A DNA stretch of 64,000 nucleotides from Roseithermus sacchariphilus (GTDB lineage: Bacteria > Bacteroidota > Rhodothermia > Rhodothermales > MEBIC09517): assembly GCA_003285105.1 (NCBI GenBank), contig CP030158.1:3020664-3084663 (forward strand). The letters run 5' to 3'. Shown here piece by piece: positions 24,169 to 33,022 of this stretch. The position numbers and the translations under genes were made by a program. Every line of letters begins with the position of its first letter. Position 1 is the first letter of the stretch. The notes under the pieces are model-generated. The model did no database searches. It saw nothing but the letters and a program-made list of their open reading frames with translations, and was not told where the DNA came from.

Positions 24169-25359
24169 TCAGGCGGGCGTGTCGGAGGGCTCGGCGGCGT
24201 CGAGGTAGAGGCGGGGCACGCGGGCCGAGACGCCGCAGACGACCTCGTAGGCGATGGTGTCCGCCCAGCGGGCCACCTCCACCGCCGAGGGGCCGCCGGT
24301 GCCGAACAGCACCACCTCATCGCCCACCCGGACCTCGCCGCCCGGTCCTTCCGGCGCACCCAGATCCACCATGAACATGTCCATGCAGACGGTTCCGGCC
24401 ACCGGAAAGCGTTGCCCGTGCAATCCCACCTCGGCCCGGTTCGAGAGGCGACGGATGTACCCGTCGGCATAGCCGGCGCCCACCGTGGCGATGCGGCTGC
24501 GGCGCTCAGCGCGCCAGGTGCGGCCGTAGGAGATCGTGGTGCCGGGCTCGACGGTTTTCAGGTGGGTGACGCGGGAGGTGAGCCGCATCACGGGGCGGAG
24601 GCCGACTTCGCGGGAGAGCTCCGTGCGGCTGTTGAGGCCGTAGAGGGCCAGGCCGGTACGCACGAGCGGCCGGTCGAAGCGGTGGACGCTCTCGGGAACG
24701 TGGAAGAGGGCGCTGCTGGAGGCCGTGTGCAGGAGGGCCGCGTCCAGTCCGTCGAGCGAGCGGACGACCCCTTCGAAGAGCGCCAGTTGCTCGCGGGTGA
24801 AGGTCCCGTCGGGGTCGCCGGCCGAGGCGAAGTGCGTCCAGACCCCCGCCACGGTGATGCCGGGGGTCTGGAGCAGACGGCGAATGACGGCCGGTGCCTC
24901 GCCCGGTGCCAGCCCGATGCGGCCCATGCCGGTGTCGATCTTGACGTGGACCCGCACCGGGCCGTGGGTGCGGGCCAGCGTCTCCACGGCCGCCGCGATC
25001 TCGGCCGAGGGGACGGTCACGTCGAGCTCGTGGGTCACGTAGGCCGGGAGGAAGGCCGGCAGCGGCGCGCCGAAGACCAGGATGCGCCCCCGGATGCCGG
25101 CGCGGCGCAGGCGGAGCGCTTCGGGCACCGTGGCCACGGCGAAGTGCTGCACCCCGACCTCGGCGAGCGCCCGCGCCACGGGGACGGCGCCGTGCCCGTA
25201 GGCGTCGGCCTTGACCACGCCGAGCAGCGGGGCCCCCTCGCTGAGGGTGTGGAGCACCCGGGCGTTGTGCCGTAGATGCGCCAGGTTGACCGTGGCGCGC
25301 GTCGGGGTGAGATCGGCTTCCGTGGCGGCGTCGGCGGGGTCGGGGAGGGGGCGTGGCAT
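24169..25359 (-). CDS. alr: Alanine racemase
   Basis: A 396-residue PLP enzyme making D-alanine for peptidoglycan. PLP lysine Lys50 is in VVKADAYGHG. HVKIDTGMGRIGL, the catalytic Tyr in ISYGRTW and AGTVCMDMFMVDLG with the second catalytic region are intact. The start at 25359 gives MPRPLPDP. It lies 35 bp after the porin gene's stop on the same strand and could share its transcript. The D-Ala-D-Ala ligase gene lies about 6 kb away on the plus strand. Confidence 0.96.
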   Translation of the reverse strand: MPRPLPDPADAATEADLTPTRATVNLAHLRHNARVLHTLSEGAPLLGVVKADAYGHGAVPVARALAEVGVQHFAVATVPEALRLRRAGIRGRILVFGAPLPAFLPAYVTHELDVTVPSAEIAAAVETLARTHGPVRVHVKIDTGMGRIGLAPGEAPAVIRRLLQTPGITVAGVWTHFASAGDPDGTFTREQLALFEGVVRSLDGLDAALLHTASSSALFHVPESVHRFDRPLVRTGLALYGLNSRTELSREVGLRPVMRLTSRVTHLKTVEPGTTISYGRTWRAERRSRIATVGAGYADGYIRRLSNRAEVGLHGQRFPVAGTVCMDMFMVDLGAPEGPGGEVRVGDEVVLFGTGGPSAVEVARWADTIAYEVVCGVSARVPRLYLDAAEPSDTPA

Positions 25360-25394
25360 CGTGAAGGGCGAGGGCCGGCAGGAGCGGCGCTGGA

Positions 25395-26570
25395 TCAGAA
25401 CCAGACCTGGAACTGCAGGATGACCTGGTGCTGGCGGGGCAGGTCGCCGTCTTCCGGGAAGAGGCCGGAGTAGGCGAGGGTGACCCGCTGGCGGTGGAAG
25501 GGTTGCCCCTGATGCGCGCTCAGGCTGTAGGTGGCTCCGAACGTGACGAACCGCTCGGAGATATCCCCGCCGGCTTCGGTGTTGGGGTTGTAGTGTTCGA
25601 CCCGGACGAAGGCTTCGGAGGCCGGGCTGAGCCGCCCGGCCGCCAGGACGGCCAGCCCGAGCACCTGTTGCTCGAAGTTCTGGGCACCCAGGTCCAGCGT
25701 CTGATACCGGATCCCCAGCAGGTCGGCCTTGAGGCGGACGGGCTGGCTGCCGGGGCGGGCGCCCCAGTAGACGTGTGCGCCGTAGCTGCCGTAGGATCGG
25801 CCGATGTCGAAGGCTTCCGTGTTCGGGTTCTTCGACGCGTTGTAGCTCACGAAGGCCCCGGCTTCCAGGCCTTCCACGCTCGCGGGGCGGACCACCCCGG
25901 AGACGCTGGCCGCCAGGCCGACGTTGTCGACCCCCCGCAGCACGTCCCCCCCGCTGATGTCCTCGCGGACGTTGCCGCGCGCCCGGTTCCAGTTGCCGTC
26001 GCCGTTGTGGAGGTAGAGCAACAACTCCGCTTCCTCGAAGCGAAGCTGCGCTTCCAGGCCGAAGTCGCGGCCGTCGCTGCCCAGGGTCTGGGCCCCCCAC
26101 CGCTCGGCGATGGCCGGACGGGCCACCGCGTCGATGTACGGCATGCCGGTCTGGATGAACGAGCGGGGCTGGGCGCTGATGAAGCGTCCGAGCCGCAAGC
26201 GCACCCGTTCGTTCCACTGGTACGCCGCCCAGAAGTCGAGAAACGTCGGGCCGGTCCCTTCCAGTTGCATGAAGACGCTGGTGCGCGGGCCGACCTCGGC
26301 CAGCACCCGGAACCGGGCCCGGCGGATGCCGGCACCGAGGCGGTTCGGGGTGTCCTCCCCGCCGACGTTGCTCAACCAGCTGTAGCTGGCGCGCGTCTGG
26401 ATGCCGCCGCTCAGCGTGAGGCGGATGGCGGGGCTGGTGGAGGTGACCGACGGAGCCGTCGGCTGGGCGATGGACGGAGCCGGGCCGAGCAGCAGGAGCG
26501 CCAGGATCAGGCCTGCCAGCAGCCGGACGGGGGCGATGGATGCGGACGAAAGCGAAGGACGATGCATCAT
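25395..26570 (-). CDS. Outer-membrane porin (phosphate-selective porin O/P type)
   Basis: A 391-residue protein with a signal peptide (LLAGLILALLLLGPAPSIAQP) and a 16-strand-type barrel: LTLSGGIQTRASYSW, RARFRVLAEVGPRTSVFMQLEG, FDIGRSYGSYGAHVYWG, and a C-terminal strand ending HQVILQFQVWF with the terminal Phe recognised by BAM. The order of motifs fits the OprP/OprO-like porin family common in Bacteroidota. Solute specificity cannot be read. The start at 26570 is a tandem ATG pair. A good promoter lies just upstream. Confidence 0.87.
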   Translation of the reverse strand: MMHRPSLSSASIAPVRLLAGLILALLLLGPAPSIAQPTAPSVTSTSPAIRLTLSGGIQTRASYSWLSNVGGEDTPNRLGAGIRRARFRVLAEVGPRTSVFMQLEGTGPTFLDFWAAYQWNERVRLRLGRFISAQPRSFIQTGMPYIDAVARPAIAERWGAQTLGSDGRDFGLEAQLRFEEAELLLYLHNGDGNWNRARGNVREDISGGDVLRGVDNVGLAASVSGVVRPASVEGLEAGAFVSYNASKNPNTEAFDIGRSYGSYGAHVYWGARPGSQPVRLKADLLGIRYQTLDLGAQNFEQQVLGLAVLAAGRLSPASEAFVRVEHYNPNTEAGGDISERFVTFGATYSLSAHQGQPFHRQRVTLAYSGLFPEDGDLPRQHQVILQFQVWF

Positions 26571-26883
26571 GAGATCGAATGGATCTGGGTGAATGGGGGC
26601 TATGATAACGGTGGCCGAGGGCGGGCGCAAACGGCCCATCGGGACCCACCGGGGCCGACGGGAGCGTCGGCGGAGATCCGGGTGGGAAACAAGGATCATG
26701 CCTGACCGAAAGCGGGCCAATCGGGCGTTCCCGGACCGGGTCGGCTCGCTATGAATTCATCGCGAAGGCCGCCGTCGGGGTGGTTCCGTGGCCCCGGCCG
26801 GGGCCGTCGTGGAACCCGCTGCCCTCCCGCGGTATATCTCGCCGGTCCTTCCTCTTCGCCCTCTCACTCATGTGTGCTGTGCC
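26571..26883. other. Divergent spacer between the porin and DPP IV genes
   Basis: This 313-bp region contains the porin promoter (26602-26630), a 6-bp hairpin (CCGACG 26655-26660 with CGTCGG 26665-26670), and near the DPP side a TATATC at 26833-26838 with a poor -35 (TGGAAC) 17 nt upstream. Nothing else is recognised. Confidence 0.4.
26602..26630 (-). promoter_or_regulatory. Predicted promoter of the porin gene
   Basis: On the minus strand TTGCGC (26630 to 26625) and TATCAT (26607 to 26602) are separated by exactly 17 nt. The start codon at 26570 would lie about 25 nt downstream of transcription start. Confidence 0.5.
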
Positions 26884-29205
26884 ATGCCAGACCGACTGCG
26901 AGCCGCGTGGCTGACGGTGCTGCTGCTGGCCGTGTCCTCCGTCGGCCGCGCTCAGCCGGTGGCCTCCGACGCGCCCCGCCTGACCCTCGAGGATATTTTT
27001 GCCTCGGCCACGTTCGCCGGGGCCTCGTTCGAGAGCGGCCGGTGGGCGGCCCGGGGGCCGGTGGTGACCTTCACCGAGGTCGACGACGGCGGTGCCACGG
27101 ATCTGATCAGCTACAACCTCGAAACCGACGTCCGCACGACGCTCATCGAGGGGGAGCGCCTGCGGGCGCCCGACGTGGATCGCCGGATCGCCATCGAGGG
27201 CTACCAGTTCAGCCCCGACGGGCGGCGCGTGCTGCTCGTGACGGACACGGCACCCGTCTGGCGCTACAACACGCAGGGCTTCTACTACGTCTACGACGTC
27301 GAAGCGCAGACCCTGACGCCCCTCTCCGACCGCCGCCTGGGCTACCAGCAGTTCGCCAAGTTCCATCCGTCCGGGCAGGCCGTGGCCTTCGTCCGGGGGC
27401 GTAACCTGTTCCGCGTCGATCTGGAGACGATGCAGGAGACGCAGCTCACCTTCGACGGGGCGGAGGGGACGATCATCAACGGCACATCGGACTGGGTCTA
27501 CGAGGAGGAGTTCGGCCTGCGGGACGGCTGGAGCTGGAGCCCGGACGGGCAGCACCTGGCCTTCTTCCAGTTTGACGAGTCGGCCACGCGCGATTTCGTC
27601 ATGGCCGACCTCCGGGGGCACTATCCCGAGCTGATCCGTTTCCGCTACCCCAAGGCCGGCGAGGCCAACAGCGAGATCCGCATCGGCCGCCTCGGCGCCA
27701 CGCCCGAGGACACGCTGTTCTTCGACACCGACACCTGGCGCACGGGGGGCGAGACGCACGAATACCTCCCCGCCATGGGCTGGACGCCGGCCATCGACGG
27801 GCGCCACTACGTCTGGATGCTCCGCATGAACCGCGACCAGAACGTGCTGGACCTGCTCTTTGCCGACCCGGCCACCGGCGCCGTCCGCACCATCCTCCAG
27901 GAAACGTCTGACACCTGGCTGGAGGTCGAGACGGGCTTCTCGGACCAGATCACCGGGCAGTTGACCTTCCTGGAGGATGGCGAGCACTTCATCTGGTTCA
28001 GCGAGCGCGACGGCCATCGGCACCTCTACCTGTATCGCAACGACGGCACCTTCGTCCGGCAACTCACCCGGGGGCCGTGGGACGTGACGGTCTTTCACGG
28101 CGTCGACGAGGCGCGCGGGGTGCTCTACGTCACCGGCACGCGCGAGAGTCCGATGGAGCGCCACCTCTACCGCGTGCCGTTCCGCCCGGAGCCGGGGACG
28201 GACGTGCCCGAGCCGGTGCGGATCACGCGGCGCGCCGGCTGGCACGACGTCAACATGTCCGCCGACCTGAACTACTACATCGACGCTTACTCGAACGTGA
28301 CGACGCCGCCGGTGGTCTCGCTGCACCGGGCCACCGGCGAGCCCCTGCGCCCGCTCGAGGAGAACGAGCGCCTCATCGAGACGGTGCTGGCCTACGATCT
28401 GCCCGCGCCGGAGTTCATCACCGTGCCCGCCGCCGACGGCACGCCGCTGAACGCCATGCTCATCAAGCCGGCCAGCTTCGACCCGTCGAAGTCGTATCCG
28501 CTGCTGATCTACACCTACGGCGGCCCCGGGTCGCAGACGGTGATGAACCGCTGGGGGTCCGGCCGTGGCTCGCGCTATCTCTGGCATCAGTACCTTGCGC
28601 AGGAGCTGGGCGTCGTCGTCGCCAGCGTGGACAACCGGGGGACCGGCGCCCGGGGTCGCGACTTCCGCAGCGTCACCTACCGCCGCCTCGGCCAGATCGA
28701 AGCCGCCGACCAGATCGCCGCTGCGCGCCATCTGGCCGCCCTGCCGTACGTCGACGCCCGCCGCGTCGGCATCTGGGGCTGGAGCTACGGCGGCTACCTG
28801 ACGCTCATGGCCCTGCTCACCGGCGACGGCCCGGAAACCTTCCGCGTCGGCCTTGCCGTGGCCCCGGTGACGGACTGGCGGCAGTACGACACGATCTACA
28901 CCGAGCGGTATATGTCGACCCCGCAGAAGAACCCGCGGGGCTATGCCGCCGGTGCGCCGCAGGCCTATGCGGCCCGCCTCCGGGACGACCAGCGCCTGCT
29001 GATCGTCCACGGCGACCTGGACGACAACGTGCACTTTCAGAACACCATCCAGATGATCGACCGCCTCCAGGCGGCCAACCGGCCCTTCGACCTCATGGTC
29101 TATCCCGGGCGAGATCATGCCCTGCGCGGCGGGCAGACGCCCCTGCACCTGTTCACCTACCTGACGCGCTACCTCCGCGAGCATCTCGTCGCCGCTTCGC
29201 CCTGA
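26884..29205 (+). CDS. Dipeptidyl peptidase IV-type prolyl oligopeptidase (S9B)
   Basis: A 773-residue exported serine peptidase that removes X-Pro or X-Ala dipeptides. A signal peptide (WLTVLLLAVSSVGRAQP) is followed by an eight-bladed propeller domain carrying the DPP IV signature DWVYEEEF, whose Glu residues bind the substrate N-terminus. The alpha/beta hydrolase domain holds the triad Ser634 (GWSYGG), Asp713 (LDDNVHFQ) and His745 (GRDHAL). The start at 26884 precedes the leader. The dihydroorotase gene follows 54 bp on. Periplasmic or surface location is likely; in Bacteroidota such enzymes serve peptide nutrition. Confidence 0.95.
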   Translation: MPDRLRAAWLTVLLLAVSSVGRAQPVASDAPRLTLEDIFASATFAGASFESGRWAARGPVVTFTEVDDGGATDLISYNLETDVRTTLIEGERLRAPDVDRRIAIEGYQFSPDGRRVLLVTDTAPVWRYNTQGFYYVYDVEAQTLTPLSDRRLGYQQFAKFHPSGQAVAFVRGRNLFRVDLETMQETQLTFDGAEGTIINGTSDWVYEEEFGLRDGWSWSPDGQHLAFFQFDESATRDFVMADLRGHYPELIRFRYPKAGEANSEIRIGRLGATPEDTLFFDTDTWRTGGETHEYLPAMGWTPAIDGRHYVWMLRMNRDQNVLDLLFADPATGAVRTILQETSDTWLEVETGFSDQITGQLTFLEDGEHFIWFSERDGHRHLYLYRNDGTFVRQLTRGPWDVTVFHGVDEARGVLYVTGTRESPMERHLYRVPFRPEPGTDVPEPVRITRRAGWHDVNMSADLNYYIDAYSNVTTPPVVSLHRATGEPLRPLEENERLIETVLAYDLPAPEFITVPAADGTPLNAMLIKPASFDPSKSYPLLIYTYGGPGSQTVMNRWGSGRGSRYLWHQYLAQELGVVVASVDNRGTGARGRDFRSVTYRRLGQIEAADQIAAARHLAALPYVDARRVGIWGWSYGGYLTLMALLTGDGPETFRVGLAVAPVTDWRQYDTIYTERYMSTPQKNPRGYAAGAPQAYAARLRDDQRLLIVHGDLDDNVHFQNTIQMIDRLQAANRPFDLMVYPGRDHALRGGQTPLHLFTYLTRYLREHLVAASP

Positions 29206-29259
29206 GCGTGTGCCGTTCGACGTTCGACCCGCGCTGTTTCACCCTGACCCTGCCCCTTC

Positions 29260-30543
29260 ATGACCCCCGACCTGCTCCTGAAAGGGGGGATCCTGCTCGA
29301 TCCCCAGAGCCGTGAAATGCTCGAGGCCGACGTGCTCATCCGCGACGGGCGGATCGCCCGCGTGGCCCCGGAGATCCCGGCCGAGGACGTGCCCGTCTAC
29401 GACTGTGCCGACAAGCTGATCTCGCCGGGGTGGATGGACATGCACGTCCACCTGCGCGAGCCGGGATACGAGCACAAGGAAACCATCGCCACCGGCTGCC
29501 GGGCTGCGGCCTTCGGCGGGTTCACCGCCGTGGCCTGTATGCCCAACACCGATCCGCCCATCCACACCCGCGACGTGGTCGAGTTCATCATCGAACGGGC
29601 CGCGCCGCTCCCGGTGGACGTCTACCCGATCGCCTGTGTCTCGAAGCACCGCGCCGGCAAGGAACTCACCGAGATGGGCGACCTGGCCGACGGCGGGGCG
29701 GTGGCCTTCAGCGACGACGGTGCGCCGGTGCAGAACAGCGGCCTGATGCGCCGGGCGCTGGAGTATGCCTCCATGCTGGACCGGCCCATCATCAACCACA
29801 TGGAGGACCTCTCGCTCGGTCCGAAGGGACACATGAACGAGGGGCGCGTCTCGGCCCGCCTCGGGGTGCCGCCGGTGCCGGCGCTCTCCGAGGAGATCAT
29901 GATCGCGCGCGATCTCCTGCTGGCCGAGTACACCGGCGGCCATCTGCACGTGGCCCACATCTCCACGGCCCGGAGCGTGGAGCTCGTCCGCGAGGCCCGG
30001 GCGCGGGGCGTGCCGGTGACGGCGGAGGTCTGCCCGCACCATTTCGCGCTCACCGACGAAGCCGTCGCCGAGACGCACTTCTCCACGGACACCAAGATGC
30101 ATCCGCCGCTGCGCACGGCAGAGGACGTGGAGGCCATCAAAGAGGGGCTGCGCGACGGCACGATCGATGCGATCTGTACGGACCATGCCCCGCACGCGTC
30201 CTTCGAGAAGGAGGTGGAATTCATCGCCGCGCCGTTCGGGATTCTCGGGCTGGAGACGGCCTGGGGCCTCATCGGCCGCGAGCTGATCGAGCCGGGCGTG
30301 CTGCCCCTGGCCGAGGCCGTGCGCAAGCTGACCGTCGAGCCCCGCCGCATCCTGCGGCTGCCGGTGCCGCGCATCGCCGAAGGCGAGCCGGCCTGCCTGA
30401 CCATCTTCGATGCGACGACGCGCTGGACGTTCGAGGCGCAGCACATCCGCTCGAAGAGCCGCAACACCCCGTTCGTCGGAGCGCCGATGGTGGGCCGGGC
30501 GTGGGCCATCTACAACAAAGGGCACTTCGTCGAGGCCCGGTGA
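29260..30543 (+). CDS. pyrC: Dihydroorotase
   Basis: A 427-residue class I dihydroorotase, which closes carbamoyl-aspartate to dihydroorotate in pyrimidine synthesis. The zinc motif MDMHVHLREPG, then YEHKETI, CMPNTDPP, INHMED and the C-terminal ICTDHAPH with the catalytic Asp are all visible. Here INHMED stands where many homologues have SHCED, a tolerated change that keeps the His. It follows the DPP IV gene by 54 bp. Cytoplasmic. Confidence 0.95.
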   Translation: MTPDLLLKGGILLDPQSREMLEADVLIRDGRIARVAPEIPAEDVPVYDCADKLISPGWMDMHVHLREPGYEHKETIATGCRAAAFGGFTAVACMPNTDPPIHTRDVVEFIIERAAPLPVDVYPIACVSKHRAGKELTEMGDLADGGAVAFSDDGAPVQNSGLMRRALEYASMLDRPIINHMEDLSLGPKGHMNEGRVSARLGVPPVPALSEEIMIARDLLLAEYTGGHLHVAHISTARSVELVREARARGVPVTAEVCPHHFALTDEAVAETHFSTDTKMHPPLRTAEDVEAIKEGLRDGTIDAICTDHAPHASFEKEVEFIAAPFGILGLETAWGLIGRELIEPGVLPLAEAVRKLTVEPRRILRLPVPRIAEGEPACLTIFDATTRWTFEAQHIRSKSRNTPFVGAPMVGRAWAIYNKGHFVEAR

Positions 30544-30593
30544 TGGGCCGAGGCCCGCTGGTGGCCGGTTCGCCGGAGGGGGCGCGGGCCGTG

Positions 30594-31295
30594 CTATCGG
30601 CCCCGCTTCAGCCGCTCGGCCAGGGTGTCCGGGAGGTTCTCTTCCCGGATGCGCGCGGCCGTGGCCTCCACGTCATAGGGCACCCGGACGAGGTCGTAGC
30701 GGAAGGTGTCCGTGTCGAACACCCCGAAGGCGGCGCGCGGGTCCCCGTCGCGGGGCTGGCCGACGCTGCCGACGTTGATGAGGTAGCGCCGCCCGGGCCG
30801 GACTTCGTAGACGCCCAGCGCGTCGGAGACGACCGCCGGCACATGGGAGTGGCCGACGAAGCAGACGGCGGTGTCGAAGTGCTGGAACTGCGCGCGAAGG
30901 AGCATCGCCGAGTCCAGCCGGTGCCAGGCCTCGGGTTGCAGGGGGGAGGCGTGCACGAAGGTGCATCCGTGCGCCGTGAGGACGTACGGCCGGGAGGCCA
31001 GGTAATGGCGCTGCCGCGGCGCGAGCTGCACCCGGTTGTGCCGCGCCGCGATCTGCCCGTCCGCCGGCAGTTCCGACAGCCCGTGCCGGAGGGCCACGGC
31101 GTCGTCGTGGTTGCCCCGCACCACGCCGGCGCAATGCGTCTGGACGAGGTCCACACAGGCATCGGCGTCCGGTCCGTAGCCCACCACGTCGCCCAGGCAG
31201 TAGATAGCGTCGACGGCCTGGCGGGCGATGGCCTCCAGCACGGCTTCCAGCGCCTGCAGGTTGGCGTGGACGTCGGAGATGACGGCAAGGCGCAT
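30594..31295 (-). CDS. Metallophosphoesterase, YfcE/MJ0936-like
   Basis: A 233-residue calcineurin-like phosphoesterase. The five metal motifs appear in order: SDVHAN (near the N-terminus), GDVVGYG, GNHDD, and later GHSH with the NVGSVGQPRDG closing segment typical of the small single-domain group. The likely substrate is a phosphodiester or phosphomonoester of a small molecule; no specificity is visible. The start at 31295 gives MRLAVISDVHANLQ. It is divergent from the ddl gene by 155 bp and convergent with dihydroorotase. Confidence 0.9.
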   Translation of the reverse strand: MRLAVISDVHANLQALEAVLEAIARQAVDAIYCLGDVVGYGPDADACVDLVQTHCAGVVRGNHDDAVALRHGLSELPADGQIAARHNRVQLAPRQRHYLASRPYVLTAHGCTFVHASPLQPEAWHRLDSAMLLRAQFQHFDTAVCFVGHSHVPAVVSDALGVYEVRPGRRYLINVGSVGQPRDGDPRAAFGVFDTDTFRYDLVRVPYDVEATAARIREENLPDTLAERLKRGR

Positions 31296-31450
31296 GGGCC
31301 GGTCGGATACCGAATCAGGGGTGTGCGTCGTATCATGCAGCCGCCGTGGCCGGGGTTCGGCGGCGGCAGGCAAGGTACGGCGTCGCCGTCGGGGATGCGC
31401 CGGGGTGCCGGGCCGCCAGGGCTTTTTCGGGAAAGAATGACGGCTGTTCC

Positions 31451-32698
31451 ATGATGCAACGCAATGTCGGTGTGGTCTTCGGCGGGGTGTCGCCGGAGCA
31501 CGAGGTGTCGATCATCTCGGCCCTGCAGGCAGCGGCGGCGCTGGACCGCGCGCGCTACCGCCCCGTCCCGATCTACATTGCCAAGGACGGCGTCTGGTAT
31601 ACCGGCGACGACCGCCTGCTCGACCCGGCCGCCTACCGCGACCTCGACCGCATCCGCCGGGAGGCCACGCCGGTGATGCTCGACCCGCGCTCCTACCGCA
31701 CGCTGGAACTCGTGGCCGCCGGCGGCAGACGCTTCGCACGGCCCGCCCGCTGGTCCGTCGACGTGCTCCTGCTCGGGCTGCACGGCGGACCCGGAGAGAA
31801 CGGCGGCCTCCAGGGGTTGTGCGAGGCCTTCAACGTGCCCTACACCGGCAGCGGCATCCTCGGGTCGGCGCTGGGCATGGACAAGGTGCTCTCCAAGATG
31901 CTCTGCCGCGACCAGCAGATCCCCATCGTCGACTTCGTGGCCTTCCGGGAGTCCGACTGGGGATACCACGAAGAGGCCTGGCTGGACCGGTGCGAGCAGG
32001 AGCTGGGCTACCCGGTCGTCGTCAAGCCGGCCCGTCTCGGCTCGTCGATCGGCATCAGCCGGGCTGCCGACCGTGCGGCGCTGGATGCCGCCATCGAGGA
32101 GGCGCTGCGCTACGACGAGAAGGTGGTCGTCGAGCGGGCCGTGACGGCGTTGCGCGAGATCAATTGCTCGGTGCTGGGCGACGTGCACGAGGCCATCCCC
32201 AGCGTGCTGGAGGAGCCGGTCCGCTCGGCCGGGCAGGAATTGCTGTCGTTTCGGGAGAAGTACCTGCGCGGCGGGGGGGCGGACGGCGGCAAGCACGCCC
32301 GCCGTCCGGCCAAGCAGCCCGCCGGAGCCGAGGGGATGGCGTCGCTGGACCGCGTCATCCCGGCGCCGCTGCCCCCGGAGAAGACGGCCGAGATCCAGGC
32401 GCTCGGCGTCCGCATCTTCCAGCTCTTCGAGTGCAGCGGCGTCGCCAGGATCGACTTCCTGATGGACGGAACCACGGGCCAGGTGTATTTCAACGAGATC
32501 AACACCATCCCCGGTTCGTTCTCGTTCTACCTCTGGGAGCCCACCGGGGTGTCGTTCACCGACCTCACGCACCGCCTCATCGACCTGGCGCTGAAACAGC
32601 ATCACGACAAGAACGGGCGGGTGCGGACCTACGACGTCAACCTGCTCTCCGAACGCAGCCTCCAGGGCCTGAAAGGGGCCAAGCAGCGAGCCGGGTGA
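31451..32698 (+). CDS. ddl: D-alanine--D-alanine ligase
   Basis: A 415-residue ATP-grasp enzyme joining two D-alanines for peptidoglycan. GGVSPEHEVSIISA, LHGGPGENGGLQG, GSALGMDKVLSK, VVKPARLGSSIGI and FNEINTIPGS are the family landmarks. The omega loop (REKYLRGGG onward) carries a Lys/Ala-rich stretch (KHARRPAKQPAG) before MASLDRVIPAP, as in the longer Ddl forms. The start at 31451 is the first of two ATGs. The 3' side runs into the heptad repeat array 11 bp after the stop. Confidence 0.95.
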   Translation: MMQRNVGVVFGGVSPEHEVSIISALQAAAALDRARYRPVPIYIAKDGVWYTGDDRLLDPAAYRDLDRIRREATPVMLDPRSYRTLELVAAGGRRFARPARWSVDVLLLGLHGGPGENGGLQGLCEAFNVPYTGSGILGSALGMDKVLSKMLCRDQQIPIVDFVAFRESDWGYHEEAWLDRCEQELGYPVVVKPARLGSSIGISRAADRAALDAAIEEALRYDEKVVVERAVTALREINCSVLGDVHEAIPSVLEEPVRSAGQELLSFREKYLRGGGADGGKHARRPAKQPAGAEGMASLDRVIPAPLPPEKTAEIQALGVRIFQLFECSGVARIDFLMDGTTGQVYFNEINTIPGSFSFYLWEPTGVSFTDLTHRLIDLALKQHHDKNGRVRTYDVNLLSERSLQGLKGAKQRAG

Positions 32699-32709
32699 CG
32701 GGGAGCCGT

Positions 32710-33018
32710 CAGCGGTCAGCGGTCAGCGGTCAGCCGTCAGCCCTCAGCCCGCAGCCGTCAGCCCTCAGCCCGCAGCCAGCAGCCCTCAGCCCGCAGCCAG
32801 CAGCCCTCAGCCCGCAGCCAGCAGCCCTCAGCCCGCAGCCAGCAGCCCTCAGCCCGCAGCCAGCAGCCCGCCGCCCGCAGCCAGCAGCCCGCCGCCCGCA
32901 GCCAGAAGCCCGCCGCCCGCAGCCAGAAGCCCGCAGCCAGCAGCGGACGTCCCCACGGCAAGCCCCACCGTGTCGAGCCAGAACGCTGATCGCTGACCGC
33001 TGACGGCTGACGGCTGAC
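32710..33018. repeat. CAGCNNN heptanucleotide array with inverted right arm
   Basis: From 32710 to 32947 the sequence keeps a strict seven-base period (about 34 units), mostly CAGCNNN with variants CAGCGGT, CAGCCGT, CAGCCCT, CAGCCCG and CAGCCAG. The triplet CAGCCCT-CAGCCCG-CAGCCAG recurs as a 21-bp superunit. After 34 bp of unique sequence, five heptads in inverted orientation (ACCGCTG, ACGGCTG type) fill 32982-33018. The left CAGCGGT/CAGCCGT block is complementary to this right arm, so a long stem can form between two convergent genes. The reading frames through it are repeat artefacts. Confidence 0.9.
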
Positions 33019-33022
33019 CCGG

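Noticed and set aside
32699-33022. CRISPR array at the repeat region
   Set aside because: The period is 7 bp without distinct 20-40 bp repeats and spacers, and no cas genes are near.
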